Assembly: GCA_903231505.1 (NCBI GenBank) | Contig: CAFBRK010000255.1 | Location: 1 to 64,000, forward strand | Length of the DNA: 64,000 bases | Direction of reading: 5' to 3' | Source of the DNA: Olavius algarvensis associated proteobacterium Delta 3 | GTDB lineage: Bacteria > Desulfobacterota > Desulfobacteria > Desulfobacterales > CAFBRK01 | Shown here: one piece after another, positions 36,083-44,635 of the stretch | How positions within the stretch are numbered: the first letter of the stretch is position 1 | How the letters are laid out: each line of letters begins with the position of its first letter | Made by a program: the position numbers and the translations under genes | The notes under the pieces: model-generated | Seen by the model: only the letters and a program-made list of their open reading frames with translations | What the model was told of the DNA's origin: nothing | The model's database searches: none

Positions 36083-37510
36083 ATGAACGCTTCGGATTAC
36101 TGCCCGGTGACCGCCGAAATTGTTACAGCATTGAAGACGATTTGCGGCGATGCGTTTGTTCACTTCGATGACGAACGAATCCTCGAGAAATACTCGCGCG
36201 ACAAGGTGCCCGAAACGTATGGCCATATGCCCGAAGTTGTCGTACTGCCGAAAACCGCCCAAGAAATTGTCGAGATCGTCAAACTGGCCAACCGGGAAAT
36301 GATTCCCATTACGCCGCGTGCTGCCGGTAGCGGGCTTTCCGGGGGCGCCGTTCCGATTTTTGGCGGTATTCTGCTGTCCATTGAGCGGATGAACACGATC
36401 ATCGAAATTGACGATCGGAACCTGATGGCCGTGGTGGAGCCCGGCGTCGTGACCAATACGCTGGATGAGAGGCTGCTTGATCACGGCTTGTTTTTTGCCG
36501 GGTATCCAATGAGCGAGGAATTCTGTTTCATCGGCGGCAATGTCGCAGAAAATGCGGGCGGGGGCAGGGCCGTCAAATACGGCGTCACCGGGCAATACAT
36601 TAAGGGACTGGAGGTCGTCACGCCCACCGGCGACAGGATTCAGCTCGGCGGCAAGCGGATCAAGGATGTCACCGGCTACGATATGGTTCAGTTGATGGTC
36701 GGATCCGAGGGGACCTTAGGGATTTTTACCAAGATTTTTATCAGACTCCTGCCGCGTCCCACGGTTCGGCAAGCCATTCTGGTGCTGTTCGAGGATCCGG
36801 AAACGGCCATCGCCGTCGTCCCCGAAGTGATGACCTCCGGCGGGTTGGTACCGACGTCGATTGAATTTATGGATGGGTTTACGTTTTCCATGACGGCAAA
36901 GGCGCGAAAGGAATCGTTTCCCTACGAAAGCATAGGCGCTGCGCTGCTCTTTGAGGTTGATGGCAACCACGTGTCCGTCGTCGCAGAAGATGCGGCAACC
37001 ATTCGAAGAATATGCCGGGAACGCGGGGCGATCGCAGAATATCCGGCTGTCACGGACCGGGAGATCGAACGTTTCTGGAGAATCCGCAAGCAAATACCCT
37101 GGGATATCATGCGATACACATCCCATCAGTCCATCGAAGATATTTCAGTTCCGATTGCAAACATCCCTTTGGCGCTTTCCAGGCTGAAACAACTCGGTGA
37201 AAAATATGGTGTTGGGATACCCGTACTCGGTCATGCCGGGGATGGCAATCTGCATGCTGTGCCGCTGAAACACCCCGACGATTCGGTGGCGCACTGGGAA
37301 GAAGTTCTGCCGGATCTGTTAAACGATATGTATATCATGACAGCCGAGCTGGGAGGAACCATCAGCGGAGAACATGGTATCGGCCACAAACGCCGGGATT
37401 ACATGGGCCTTGTCATGAGCGACGCCCAAATTAACATGATGCGGAAGATTAAAAGCGCCCTGGATCCAAATCATATTTTAAATCCAGGCAAGATATTTAG
37501 CAGGGTATGA
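36083..37510 (+). CDS. GlcD-type FAD-linked oxidase (D-lactate/glycolate dehydrogenase family)
   Basis: 475 residues from the ATG at 36083, behind GGAGACAGCACC; the frame extends to 36038 but that part is not conserved. It has a PCMH-type FAD domain: PITPRAAGSGLSGGAVPIFG, AVVEPGVVTNTLDE, FCFIGGNVAENAGGGRAVKY, VTGYDMVQLMVGSEGTLGIF. The C-terminal FAD-oxidase domain has PVLGHAGDGNLHAVPLK and GGTISGEHGIGHKRRDYM, both typical of GlcD/DLD proteins oxidising 2-hydroxy acids. It follows the RpiR gene by about 200 bases. It could partner the LutB-LutA/LutC proteins at 6-9 kb or use its own acceptor. The exact substrate cannot be told. Confidence 0.83.
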   Translation: MNASDYCPVTAEIVTALKTICGDAFVHFDDERILEKYSRDKVPETYGHMPEVVVLPKTAQEIVEIVKLANREMIPITPRAAGSGLSGGAVPIFGGILLSIERMNTIIEIDDRNLMAVVEPGVVTNTLDERLLDHGLFFAGYPMSEEFCFIGGNVAENAGGGRAVKYGVTGQYIKGLEVVTPTGDRIQLGGKRIKDVTGYDMVQLMVGSEGTLGIFTKIFIRLLPRPTVRQAILVLFEDPETAIAVVPEVMTSGGLVPTSIEFMDGFTFSMTAKARKESFPYESIGAALLFEVDGNHVSVVAEDAATIRRICRERGAIAEYPAVTDREIERFWRIRKQIPWDIMRYTSHQSIEDISVPIANIPLALSRLKQLGEKYGVGIPVLGHAGDGNLHAVPLKHPDDSVAHWEEVLPDLLNDMYIMTAELGGTISGEHGIGHKRRDYMGLVMSDAQINMMRKIKSALDPNHILNPGKIFSRV

Positions 37511-37802
37511 GGCCAGTGAGGGTCGTCTTTGTCGTCTTAACGCATCCCCTCCGGGCGATCCAGCCAATAGCGGATGAGCATGTCGAGAATCTGTTCCAGG
37601 GTATAAAAAAAGTCGTACTGCCATCCATAAAGCTCGTGCAGATACGTAAACAAGCGCTCCCACGCGCGGTTGAGTCGGTTTTTAATTGGTTCCACTGCAC
37701 CGGGATGTCGGCAAGTGATGTTGCATAGGTGTCTTCGAGTCGAGGCAGCAAACGGCCCAATGAGCTTCGGGCGGCCTCTCTTCGCCATTCATAACTTTCC
37801 AT
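37505..37802 (-). pseudogene. N-terminal remnant of an amylosucrase-like GH13 enzyme
   Basis: On the minus strand one frame reads SSLGRLLPRLEDTYATSLAD and then shifts. The next frame reads RLNRAWERLFTYLHELYGWQ, YDFFYTLEQILDMLIRYWLD and RPEGMR, followed by TAA and DDKDDPHWP. This is the helical N-terminal domain of amylosucrase-type proteins (RLLPRLExxYA...WERLFxLLHELYGWQYDFFYHLEQIL...WLxRPxxLxxLDxxRDxDPxW). The catalytic barrel is absent. The fragment has a frameshift near 37720 and a stop, and ends against the glcD-type gene. Confidence 0.6.
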
Positions 37803-38020
37803 AACTCTCGCCTTTTACTCGAGCCGGTGGCAGTATGGAAGTATTTCGAGATTCTTGTTGATCTATACAATCGATAATAATTCAAAATGACAAATATACA
37901 AATGTGAAGCATGTGCCGGTATTGCCTTTAGGAGAATCTTTACTCACCGGCAAAGGTGGTTACTCTAAACTATATTTTGTAAAATAAATGCAATCATTTT
38001 GTCGAATCGGAGCCCCGACT

Positions 38021-38470
38021 ATGGTGATCAAAGAAGAGATCGAAATCAACGCTCCCTTGAGTGTGGTGTGGCGGACGTTCTCCCACATGGAAGACTGAGA
38101 CAACTGGAACACCGCCTGTCGCAGTTGCTGCATTATTTCAGGGGAGGACGACCTGTCCGCCGGCACATGCTTTTCCTTTGTCATTTGTCCTCTGGCGTTT
38201 CCGATGAAGGTTTAACCCAAAATCGTCAAATGCGACCCGGGCCGGGAGGTGGTATGGGAAGGCGGAAAAATGGGCATCAACGCTTCCCATACATGGCAAT
38301 TCCGCGAGGAAGACGGGAAAGTCAAGCTCCTGAGTGTCGAGAGTTTCCAGGGGCCCATGGTCTGGGTGGGGTATCTGCTCAGCGTGCCCAAGCGGCTGCA
38401 CCGGCTGACAGTGGAATTTCTGAATACATTAAAAAGCGCCTCGGAAGCCTGCTCTTCGACACAACCGTAG
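38021..38470 (+). pseudogene. Second SRPBCC copy, interrupted by two stops
   Basis: Nearly parallel to the protein at 15603: MVIKEEIEINAPLSVVWRTF, then HMED followed by TGA at 38096-38098 where the other copy has Trp. It continues DNWNTACRSCCIISGEDDLS, TAA at 38213-38215 replacing Gln, and then REVVWEGGKMGINASHTWQF through LSVPKRLHRLTVEFLNTLKS. No frameshifts have accumulated, so loss is recent. The upstream leader is also shared (37926-37965). Confidence 0.75.
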
Positions 38471-38544
38471 CGTTAATGAATCGAATCTATTGAATATCTC
38501 TTCGAGACATCTAATTCATTCTGAGATTACCGTCACAGCAACCC

Positions 38545-38799
38545 ATGACAAACTGGCTCGTATATATGCTTCGCTGCGCCGATGGATCGCTTTACACCGG
38601 AGTAACGAATGATCTCGATGTACGTCTTGCCGCCCACAATGCCGGAAAAGGCGCGAAATACACGGCATCCCGCCGCCCTGTCAACATCGTCTATCACGAA
38701 CCGGCCGAATCGAAAGAAGCGGCATTAAAGAGAGAATTTCAGATAAAGCGCTGGCCAAAACCAAAGAAAGAAGCCATGATAAAACGCTATCGCCGGTGA
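38545..38799 (+). CDS. GIY-YIG domain protein (UPF0213/YhbQ-like)
   Basis: 84 residues, a single GIY-YIG nuclease-superfamily domain: LVYMLRCADGSLYTGVTNDL holds the two signature strands (VYM and LYTG) and the conserved Arg in DVRLAAHNAGKGAKYT. RRPVNIVYHEPAESKEAAL, with the conserved Glu region, and EFQIKRWPKPKKEAMI complete the fold. Small stand-alone members such as YhbQ have been linked to DNA repair, but their function is poorly defined. The ribosome-binding site is weak. It lies alone between the SRPBCC remnant and a repeat element. Confidence 0.82.
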   Translation: MTNWLVYMLRCADGSLYTGVTNDLDVRLAAHNAGKGAKYTASRRPVNIVYHEPAESKEAALKREFQIKRWPKPKKEAMIKRYRR

Positions 38800-38905
38800 T
38801 CTAAGACGGGATTCCGCATATCCTCAGCCGGTGATTTGCCTGCCAGAAATCCATCACTTAGAGCGATTGTCAGAATTGCGTTCCGGTTCATTTTACAATC
38901 AACGT

Positions 38906-39098
38906 ATTACCGCAGAGGCGCAGAGTTCGCAGAGTAGATAGTGATTTTGCATTTCGCTGAGAGGGCGAAATGCAACACGATCGTCTGACAAAATGTATAG
39001 AAGTTCAATATGTTGCTGGCGCCCTTTCCCAGAATCCCCCTCTCAGGGGTTCTGGGGAAAATACAGTTCCTTTGCGCTCTCTGCGACTCTGCGGTCAT
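38906..39098. repeat. MITE-like repeat A, copy 3 (both ends present)
   Basis: Left end ATTACCGCAGAGGCGCAGAG and right end, as reverse complement, ATGACCGCAGAGTCGCAGAG are terminal inverted repeats. Inside, CCAGAATCCCCCTCTCAGGG with GTTCTGG is the same hairpin as in copy 1 but inverted. A second hairpin, GCATTTCGCTGAGAGGGCGA with AATGC, lies to its left at about 38947-38973. Confidence 0.7.
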
Positions 39099-39116
39099 CG
39101 TTTCCATCATTCTGCA

Positions 39117-39151
39117 AACGGAACATATTTACGGCAACGGCTATAATAGTC
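39117..39151. repeat. Repeat F copy (CGGAACATATTT...GGCAAC...CTATA)
   Basis: ACGGAACATATTTACGGCAA followed by CGGCTATAATAGT. Relatives lie at 24721-24752 (minus), 41637-41672 and 49281-49312. Here, as at 24.7 kb, it stands next to repeat A. Confidence 0.55.
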
Positions 39152-39268
39152 GTGGCCGTACAACAGGAAATAAGACAGGGGCTTGCGCATGAATGCACTG
39201 CGCAAGGTGGGGCTGCCGGAAACGTGGTAACTATCGAAATCGAATGACGGCCGATACTCGGGAAAAGC

Positions 39269-40084
39269 CTACAACTTCCCGGCCTGCACATACCACTGAT
39301 CGTTGCCCCGGAGGCGTTTCAGGGTTCTAAACGGGTTGTACGTTTTGAGAGCGGTCAACGGGAAGGTGTTCGGCCCTTTTCTTAATGTCGTGATTTCCCA
39401 GCCGGTGTTCTCCATCAAAAGGGAAAGCGATTTTTTAGAGAAATACTGAAGGTGACCGAAGGGGCGAATCATGTCCCATTGTTCCCTCTCTCGCTGCGCG
39501 TTGGGGGCATCCTTATTGGGGAATGCAACAAAGAGGGTCGCTCCGGGACGCATTCTATCTGTGTACATACTCAGCGTGTCGATGGGGTCCTCGGTGTGTT
39601 CGATGACATCCTGAAACACCAGCAGATCAAAAGAGAGGTTTTCCGGAATCATATTAATGTCGACCACGATATCTTCGATATCGGATGCCCAGTCTCCGGG
39701 TTCGATGCCGTAGCACAAGCCGACCTTCTCACGCATCGAGCGGAACAGCTGGCCCCCGCCGCAACCCACCTCGAGATAATTCATGTCAGACATGTCTGTC
39801 TTGAAGTTGGTAATCATAGTATGGAACACCCCTTCTTCTCGAGGCTTGCGGGTTTCAACGTCCCAGTTTTTACCGATCACATATAGCGATCCCGACTTGT
39901 ACAGATCGATCAACTCCGCCTGTCTCGGACTGGGGGTATTCCACCAGTGGCTACATTCGTCGCACTCTCTCAACTCGGTGGTCAGGTTCGACTCTTCGTT
40001 GATAGTAGACACTGCGTCATGCAAGATGAGACTTTTTGGACTATTGCATATCGGGCATTCTCTTCGATGGTGCAGATCTATCAT
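39269..40084 (-). CDS. Class I SAM-dependent methyltransferase with N-terminal zinc-ribbon-like motif
   Basis: 271 residues. The N-terminus carries paired Cys (CPICNSP at about 10 and CDECSHWW near 40), typical of methyltransferases with a small zinc module. The SAM-binding core is YLEVGCGGGQLFRSMREKVG, then IEPGDW, LLVFQDVIEHTEDPIDTL and RPGATLFVAFPN, a Methyltransf_23 pattern. HLQYFSKKSLSLLMENTGWE follows. Such proteins often methylate sugars or lipids in surface polysaccharide pathways, but no such cluster is visible here. GAAGGAG lies just before the ATG. It is transcribed divergently from the porin gene. Confidence 0.78.
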   Translation of the reverse strand: MIDLHHRRECPICNSPKSLILHDAVSTINEESNLTTELRECDECSHWWNTPSPRQAELIDLYKSGSLYVIGKNWDVETRKPREEGVFHTMITNFKTDMSDMNYLEVGCGGGQLFRSMREKVGLCYGIEPGDWASDIEDIVVDINMIPENLSFDLLVFQDVIEHTEDPIDTLSMYTDRMRPGATLFVAFPNKDAPNAQREREQWDMIRPFGHLQYFSKKSLSLLMENTGWEITTLRKGPNTFPLTALKTYNPFRTLKRLRGNDQWYVQAGKL

Positions 40085-40334
40085 GGCTCCTTCATACCCT
40101 GGTTTCGAATCTTTGCGGTACCGGCAATATTTATAATTTTGTCAGCGTTCTACCGAAATATTTACGAGTCTTCAATATGTTTCATTTCATACGTCGGATG
40201 TGTGCATGGATTGTTCAAGTTAACCTACTGGCGCAATACAGCGGCACATCGGGGAAATATTGGTAGTCGTCTGTACTTCAATATGTTAGGAACACGTACT
40301 GACATCCCCTTCCCGATATTTTCGGAATGATTTC

Positions 40335-41570
40335 ATGAAACGAAATTTTCTGACAACCGGCATGCCACCAATACTGGGTGGTGTCGTGTTGTTTTGCCTT
40401 TCGATGTTGATGGTTTCAGTGGCCGAAGCTGACGAAAACCTAACATCCGACACGGAGATCGAAAGCGGGTATGCTCGGCCTGAGACCGGCTCGTCGGAAA
40501 CGCCTGGACCTGAGCTCAGCAACTGGCATTATGGCGCATACCTGGATGTTGGATATGCCCTCGACTCCAACAACCCGGAAAATGGGCTTTGGCGCAGTAA
40601 GTCCACGACCTTCAAGCTGGGCGAACCTAAGGTGAATATGGCGATGGGGTATGTAAGAAAGGAAACCTCTCCCCAATCCCGGTGGGGAATGGCCTTCGGC
40701 TTGCAGGCCGGCGTCGATGTCGATGGACTGGTTCCCGCACCGCCTCCCGCTGCCAACGAACCCGTCGCAGACGCCGATCTGTATCGGCACTTTTCCGACG
40801 CCAACCTGTCCTATCTGGTACCTTTGGGAAACGGGCTTAAGGTTACCGGCGGCCTGATCAAAGGCTACCCCGCTTACGAATCGTATCACGCCATCGAAAA
40901 TCCGAACTATACGCGCGGATACCTCACGGACTTTGTACCGTACTTTCTTGTCGGGGCAAAAGCGGCCTACCCGGTGAATGACCGGCTGGATCTAACCTTT
41001 TTCGCTGTTACCGGATACAACTATCTCGCCAACCCCAACGACCAGCCCAGCTACGGCCTCCAACTGGTGTGGGAAGCGTCTTCTGATATCACCTTTACGC
41101 AAAATCTGTACTACGGCCCGGACCAGAAGGACACGGCTTTGGAGTTCTGGCGATTTTTCTCGGATTCGATCCTGGAGTGGAAGCGTGGCCCGTTCCTTTT
41201 GGCGGCCTCATTCGATGTGGGCACTGAAACCCAGGCGGATCAGGTAGGGACCCCACAGAATAATTGGATGTCCGGCGCACTTTGGGCCGGGTGGCAATTT
41301 GGCGAGCCGTGGAGCGTGGCATTGCGGCCGGAATTTTATTGGGACCCGGACGGCCTGCTCACGGGATCAATACAGTTCATCCAGGCGTACACCGCGACAC
41401 TCAAATATGAATTTTCCCCGTTTCCATTCAATACCATGCAGGCCACTCTGGAGTATCGCTTTGACAATTCAACCGGCTCGGGGGGGGGATTCTACGAAGG
41501 ACCAGATAACCGGCTGGTTCCGGACCAGCACCTTGTGCTTATCGCCTTCATGTGGTCTTTCGGCAAGTGA
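40335..41570 (+). CDS. Outer-membrane beta-barrel porin (OmpL-like/BBP2 type)
   Basis: 411 residues with a signal peptide (ILGGVVLFCLSMLMVSVAEA) and then alternating beta strands rich in Tyr, Trp and Gly: WHYGAYLDVGYALDSNNPEN, KVNMAMGYVRKE, GLKVTGGLIKGYPAYESYHA, YTRGYLTDFVPYFLVGAKAA. The family marker is the paired-strand pattern of putative beta-barrel porin-2 proteins (unusual residues around YFLVGAKAAYPVNDRLDL and GYNYLANPNDQPSYGLQL). The C-terminus ends in an aromatic strand (LVLIAFMWSFGK), close to the BAM recognition signal. Presumed passive channel; substrate unknown. Nothing adjacent is clearly co-transcribed. Confidence 0.78.
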   Translation: MKRNFLTTGMPPILGGVVLFCLSMLMVSVAEADENLTSDTEIESGYARPETGSSETPGPELSNWHYGAYLDVGYALDSNNPENGLWRSKSTTFKLGEPKVNMAMGYVRKETSPQSRWGMAFGLQAGVDVDGLVPAPPPAANEPVADADLYRHFSDANLSYLVPLGNGLKVTGGLIKGYPAYESYHAIENPNYTRGYLTDFVPYFLVGAKAAYPVNDRLDLTFFAVTGYNYLANPNDQPSYGLQLVWEASSDITFTQNLYYGPDQKDTALEFWRFFSDSILEWKRGPFLLAASFDVGTETQADQVGTPQNNWMSGALWAGWQFGEPWSVALRPEFYWDPDGLLTGSIQFIQAYTATLKYEFSPFPFNTMQATLEYRFDNSTGSGGGFYEGPDNRLVPDQHLVLIAFMWSFGK

Positions 41571-41636
41571 GTTTGGCGGGTAGTATCGTTTCGATGATCC
41601 GCCTCGGGAGGATCCACACCCTGGACCCTACCTTCA

Positions 41637-41672
41637 ATCGGAACATATTTTTGGCAACTCCTATAGTATTTA
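41637..41672. repeat. Repeat F copy
   Basis: TCGGAACATATTTTTGGCAA then CTCCTATAGTATT, the cleanest plus-strand copy of this short repeat. It lies between the porin and the truncated hemoglobin gene. Confidence 0.55.
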
Positions 41673-41827
41673 CACGGCGGAATCCCTCACTATCTTTTAA
41701 ACTTGCAGGCAAGCCAATCCCAACCGCGGACGATAACGGTATTTCCCATCACAGACGTCGCCGCTGATTGACCGCTCAACCCTTTATTTCCGGTCTTGCC
41801 CCTTAATAACGCTTCCGGAGGTCTAAA

Positions 41828-42211
41828 ATGATCGATACACAGCAGACATTGTATGAGCGCGTCGGTGGCGAACCGGCCGTCACTGAACTCGTCCACGATT
41901 TTTATGACCGTGTGTTGGCCGACCCTGAATTGCAGCCTTTTTTCGAACAAACGTCTTTAGACAAGCTGCACCGAATGCAGCGTGAATTTTTTAGTGCCGC
42001 CATGGATGGTCCCATCACTTACAGCGGCAGACCGCTTAGTCATGTCCACCATGGAAGAGGCATCACCCGGCATCATTTTGGTCTGTATGTCGGTCACCTG
42101 CTCGACACACTCAAAACCCGCGGGATCGATGACCAGGATGTGCAGGATATTCTCGGCCGCATCAGCACATACACGAACGACATCATCGGTGGTGTGGGGT
42201 CGGCGGGATAA
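41828..42211 (+). CDS. Truncated hemoglobin, group I-like
   Basis: 127 residues with the two-over-two globin pattern: LYERVGGEPAVTELVHDFYD (GGxxA on helix A/B), DPELQPFFEQTSLDKLHRMQ, then the heme-pocket stretch PLSHVHHGRGITRHHFGLYV. His in the LSHVHHG region is the candidate proximal ligand, and the end VGHLLDTLKTRGIDDQDVQD forms helices G-H. AGG precedes the ATG. Truncated hemoglobins bind O2 or NO; in an anaerobe, NO or oxygen detoxification is likely, though no reductase partner is adjacent. It stands alone between repeats. Confidence 0.85.
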   Translation: MIDTQQTLYERVGGEPAVTELVHDFYDRVLADPELQPFFEQTSLDKLHRMQREFFSAAMDGPITYSGRPLSHVHHGRGITRHHFGLYVGHLLDTLKTRGIDDQDVQDILGRISTYTNDIIGGVGSAG

Positions 42212-42505
42212 CGGCCGAAAGATCTTGCCATGTGATTCAATGCGTTCTGCATCACGGTGCCTGATCCTGGCGGCGACCGGGTCATCGAAGGACAACGCCA
42301 ACACGCGCTTGTTCAGCATTCGGCATTATCCAAATTTTAGAACGTGTGCCCACCTGCATTCTTTCCCGGGGCTCTCGGCCCTTTCTCCGAAATAAAGAAT
42401 CTTCCAGGATTTGTCGGAAATATCGATTTATCTTCTCCTCTTATGTCTATATAAGACGGTGGTAACGGCATGGGGAACCGGGGAACATCAAACAGGATGA
42501 TATCC

Positions 42506-43999
42506 ATGAAAACCAGAACGGCCGTTGTATCTGCCGCCTTGCTCGCACTTTTTTTAGGGGCCCTGGATGCACTGATCGTCACGGCGGCCATGCCCACCAT
42601 TGCGTCCGAACTGGGTGGATTGAGCCTGTACAGCTGGGTTTATTCCGCCTATTTTCTCGCCCGTGCGGTCTCTTTACCCCTCTTCGGCAAGCTGGCCGAC
42701 AGGTACCCCAGCAAGGCTCTGTTCAACTTCGCCATCGGGCTCTTTATCCTATCGTCAATTCTGGCGGGCGCGGCCGAAACCATGGCGTTTTTGATTTTTG
42801 CCAGGGCGGTTCAGGGAATCGGTTCCGGCGGTATTTTCGCCCTCGTTTATATTGTCTTATCGGACATTGCCGATCCCGCAGCCCGGGGGCGCGTTATCTC
42901 CATTGGCAGCTCCATCTGGGGTATCGCCAGCGTATTGGGGCCCAGCATGGGCGGCTTTATCGTCACGTACCTGTCCTGGCGATGGATTTTTTGGATTAAC
43001 ATTCCGCTGGGACTGTTGTCTTTTGCAGGCATTACCCTGTTCCTGGTGGACGTACGGGAAAAGCGGCGGGGAGCGCCCCTCGATTTGGCCGGTGCAGCTG
43101 CTTTGTCGACAATGATTCTGACGTTGCTGACGGCATTTCTGATCGGTGGGCGCATATATACCTGGTCATCTCCACAAATTCTCTCTCTATTTGCCGTCAG
43201 CGCGCTTCTGATTCCGGCTTTCTATTATATCGAGAAGCGGGCTGAAGATCCCATCTTATCTGTGGATTTTTTCCGTATCCGTGGATTCAGAACCGGAAAT
43301 GGCGCCGTTTTCTGGAGTAGTTTCGCCATTTTTTCCCTGTTTGCCTATGCACCGCTTTACATTCAGGGCGTGTTGAGCAAGACACCCATGGAGGTCGGTA
43401 TGGCCATGCTGTCCCTGAGCCTGGGTTGGTCTCTGGGATCCCTGGGATTGGGACAGGTGTTGCACCGGATGGGGAAGAAAACCGCGGCAGGGATAGGGGG
43501 GCTTTTTCTGATCATAGGGAGCGGCTGGACCCTGTTTTTCTCGTCGGCGACCGGTTTAATTACCTGTTTCAGCGCCTTTTTTATCGTTGGCGTCGGTATG
43601 GGTTTTGTTACCCTGTCTACCCTGCTGGTGGTTCAAGACAGTCTGGATCCGGCAGATCTGGGGGTGGCGACCGCTTCCCACCAGTTTTTTCGAACCCTGG
43701 GCGGAACGGTGGGCGTTGGGATTTGTGGCGGGCTGGTGGTCGCTCGCTTGAACGGCGCCCTGGATTATCTTTACAAAACCGCTGATAGCGTCAACACGTC
43801 ACCGGAACTCACCGCAGAGCTGTCCAAGAACCTGGAAGCCTTTTTCCAGCCGGAAATGCAAACCCGTCTGGCCGAAAGCCTGCAAGTCACCTTTCGACAC
43901 GCCGTCAGTGAGGGGGTGCTTACGGTCTTCGCAGCAGTCGTTGCGGCATCGGTGGTATGCCTCATTTGCTGTATCCTGCTGCCCTCCGGCTCAGAGTAA
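42506..43999 (+). CDS. MFS multidrug exporter, DHA2 (14-TMS, EmrB/QacA-like)
   Basis: About 497 residues from the ATG at 42506, which has AGGA eight bases upstream; ATGs at 42470 and 42497 are alternatives. The topology fits a 14-helix DHA2 transporter: ALDALIVTAAMPTIASELGG (the TM1 signature with D near its end), GKLADRYPSKALFNFAIGLF (the A-motif loop, here GKLADRYPSK), FARAVQGIGSGGIFALVYIV, and the motif C region SVLGPSMGGFIVTYLSWRWI, then FWINIPLG. Proton-coupled drug or metabolite efflux across the inner membrane is expected. No TetR/MarR regulator or membrane-fusion partner is adjacent, so the substrate is open. Confidence 0.83.
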   Translation: MKTRTAVVSAALLALFLGALDALIVTAAMPTIASELGGLSLYSWVYSAYFLARAVSLPLFGKLADRYPSKALFNFAIGLFILSSILAGAAETMAFLIFARAVQGIGSGGIFALVYIVLSDIADPAARGRVISIGSSIWGIASVLGPSMGGFIVTYLSWRWIFWINIPLGLLSFAGITLFLVDVREKRRGAPLDLAGAAALSTMILTLLTAFLIGGRIYTWSSPQILSLFAVSALLIPAFYYIEKRAEDPILSVDFFRIRGFRTGNGAVFWSSFAIFSLFAYAPLYIQGVLSKTPMEVGMAMLSLSLGWSLGSLGLGQVLHRMGKKTAAGIGGLFLIIGSGWTLFFSSATGLITCFSAFFIVGVGMGFVTLSTLLVVQDSLDPADLGVATASHQFFRTLGGTVGVGICGGLVVARLNGALDYLYKTADSVNTSPELTAELSKNLEAFFQPEMQTRLAESLQVTFRHAVSEGVLTVFAAVVAASVVCLICCILLPSGSE

Positions 44000-44071
44000 A
44001 AACGGCGAATTAAGGAAACGGCGGGCTGTCGATAACCGGGCCGGACGTGAAAAGGGGCATCGAGAATCCAC

Positions 44072-44314
44072 TCATACATCGTTGCCCATGTCCGGCATCG
44101 CCAATCGGCCGGTCTGCCAAAGGGCAACGGCGCTGTAAACTCTGGCCCGGTAATTCGCGTTTTCTTCCGCCGGATCGCATCCTTCGGCAACCAATTCGTT
44201 CCCGGTCGCAATAAAATAATCGTAGTGGCTGAAACATGTTTCCAGGCGATGGAAAATCCGATGATAATAATCCTGAGGGACCACAGCCACCTCCTTTTTA
44301 AAAAAATGGATCAT
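44072..44314 (-). CDS. Possible small protein, unknown function
   Basis: 80 residues from the ATG at 44314: MIHFFKKEVAVVPQDYYHRI, then FHRLETCFSHYDYFIATGNE, LVAEGCDPAEENANYRARVY and SAVALWQTGRLAMPDMGNDV. Amino-acid composition looks protein-like (helical, aromatic-rich), but no family is recognised. GGGAG abuts the start with no spacer, which is poor. The frame can be extended to 44482 through less protein-like sequence. It is the only candidate in the gap 44000-44635 between the MFS gene and upp. Confidence 0.3.
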   Translation of the reverse strand: MIHFFKKEVAVVPQDYYHRIFHRLETCFSHYDYFIATGNELVAEGCDPAEENANYRARVYSAVALWQTGRLAMPDMGNDV

Positions 44315-44635
44315 CTCCCGATTAGTTGTAGCTTTTGATGACAAAGTGCTGTTTTTCGCTCTTGCAACGATAGATTTAGCACTCGGTCGCGCCGGTACAA
44401 ATCTGATTTCAGGGATATTCGGGGCGGGGATAATGTGCTCTGTTCGCGTTGCTGTGTCCTGCTCCCTGGGGAGATATGTCATTTGTTGACAGACTCCTAC
44501 ATTTTGTGTATGTGCGGTTGGACAGCAACTACATGTATGGTTTTTTTAAATCGACACAATTGATGGTGTTTCAGGAATCCGACAGGCCGGGATCAGTGCA
44601 TCGCCCGGTTGCGAGGCTGTCCACAGGAGGGAAGA

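Noticed and set aside
38096-38098. In-frame TGA of the second SRPBCC copy as selenocysteine
   Set aside because: The intact copy has Trp at this position, there is no Cys/Sec chemistry in the family, and a TAA follows in the same frame.
42212-42319. Minus-strand frame (start VLALSFDDPVAARIRHRDAE) overlapping the hemoglobin gene
   Set aside because: Most of its length is antisense to the truncated hemoglobin; the short unique part matches no family I know.
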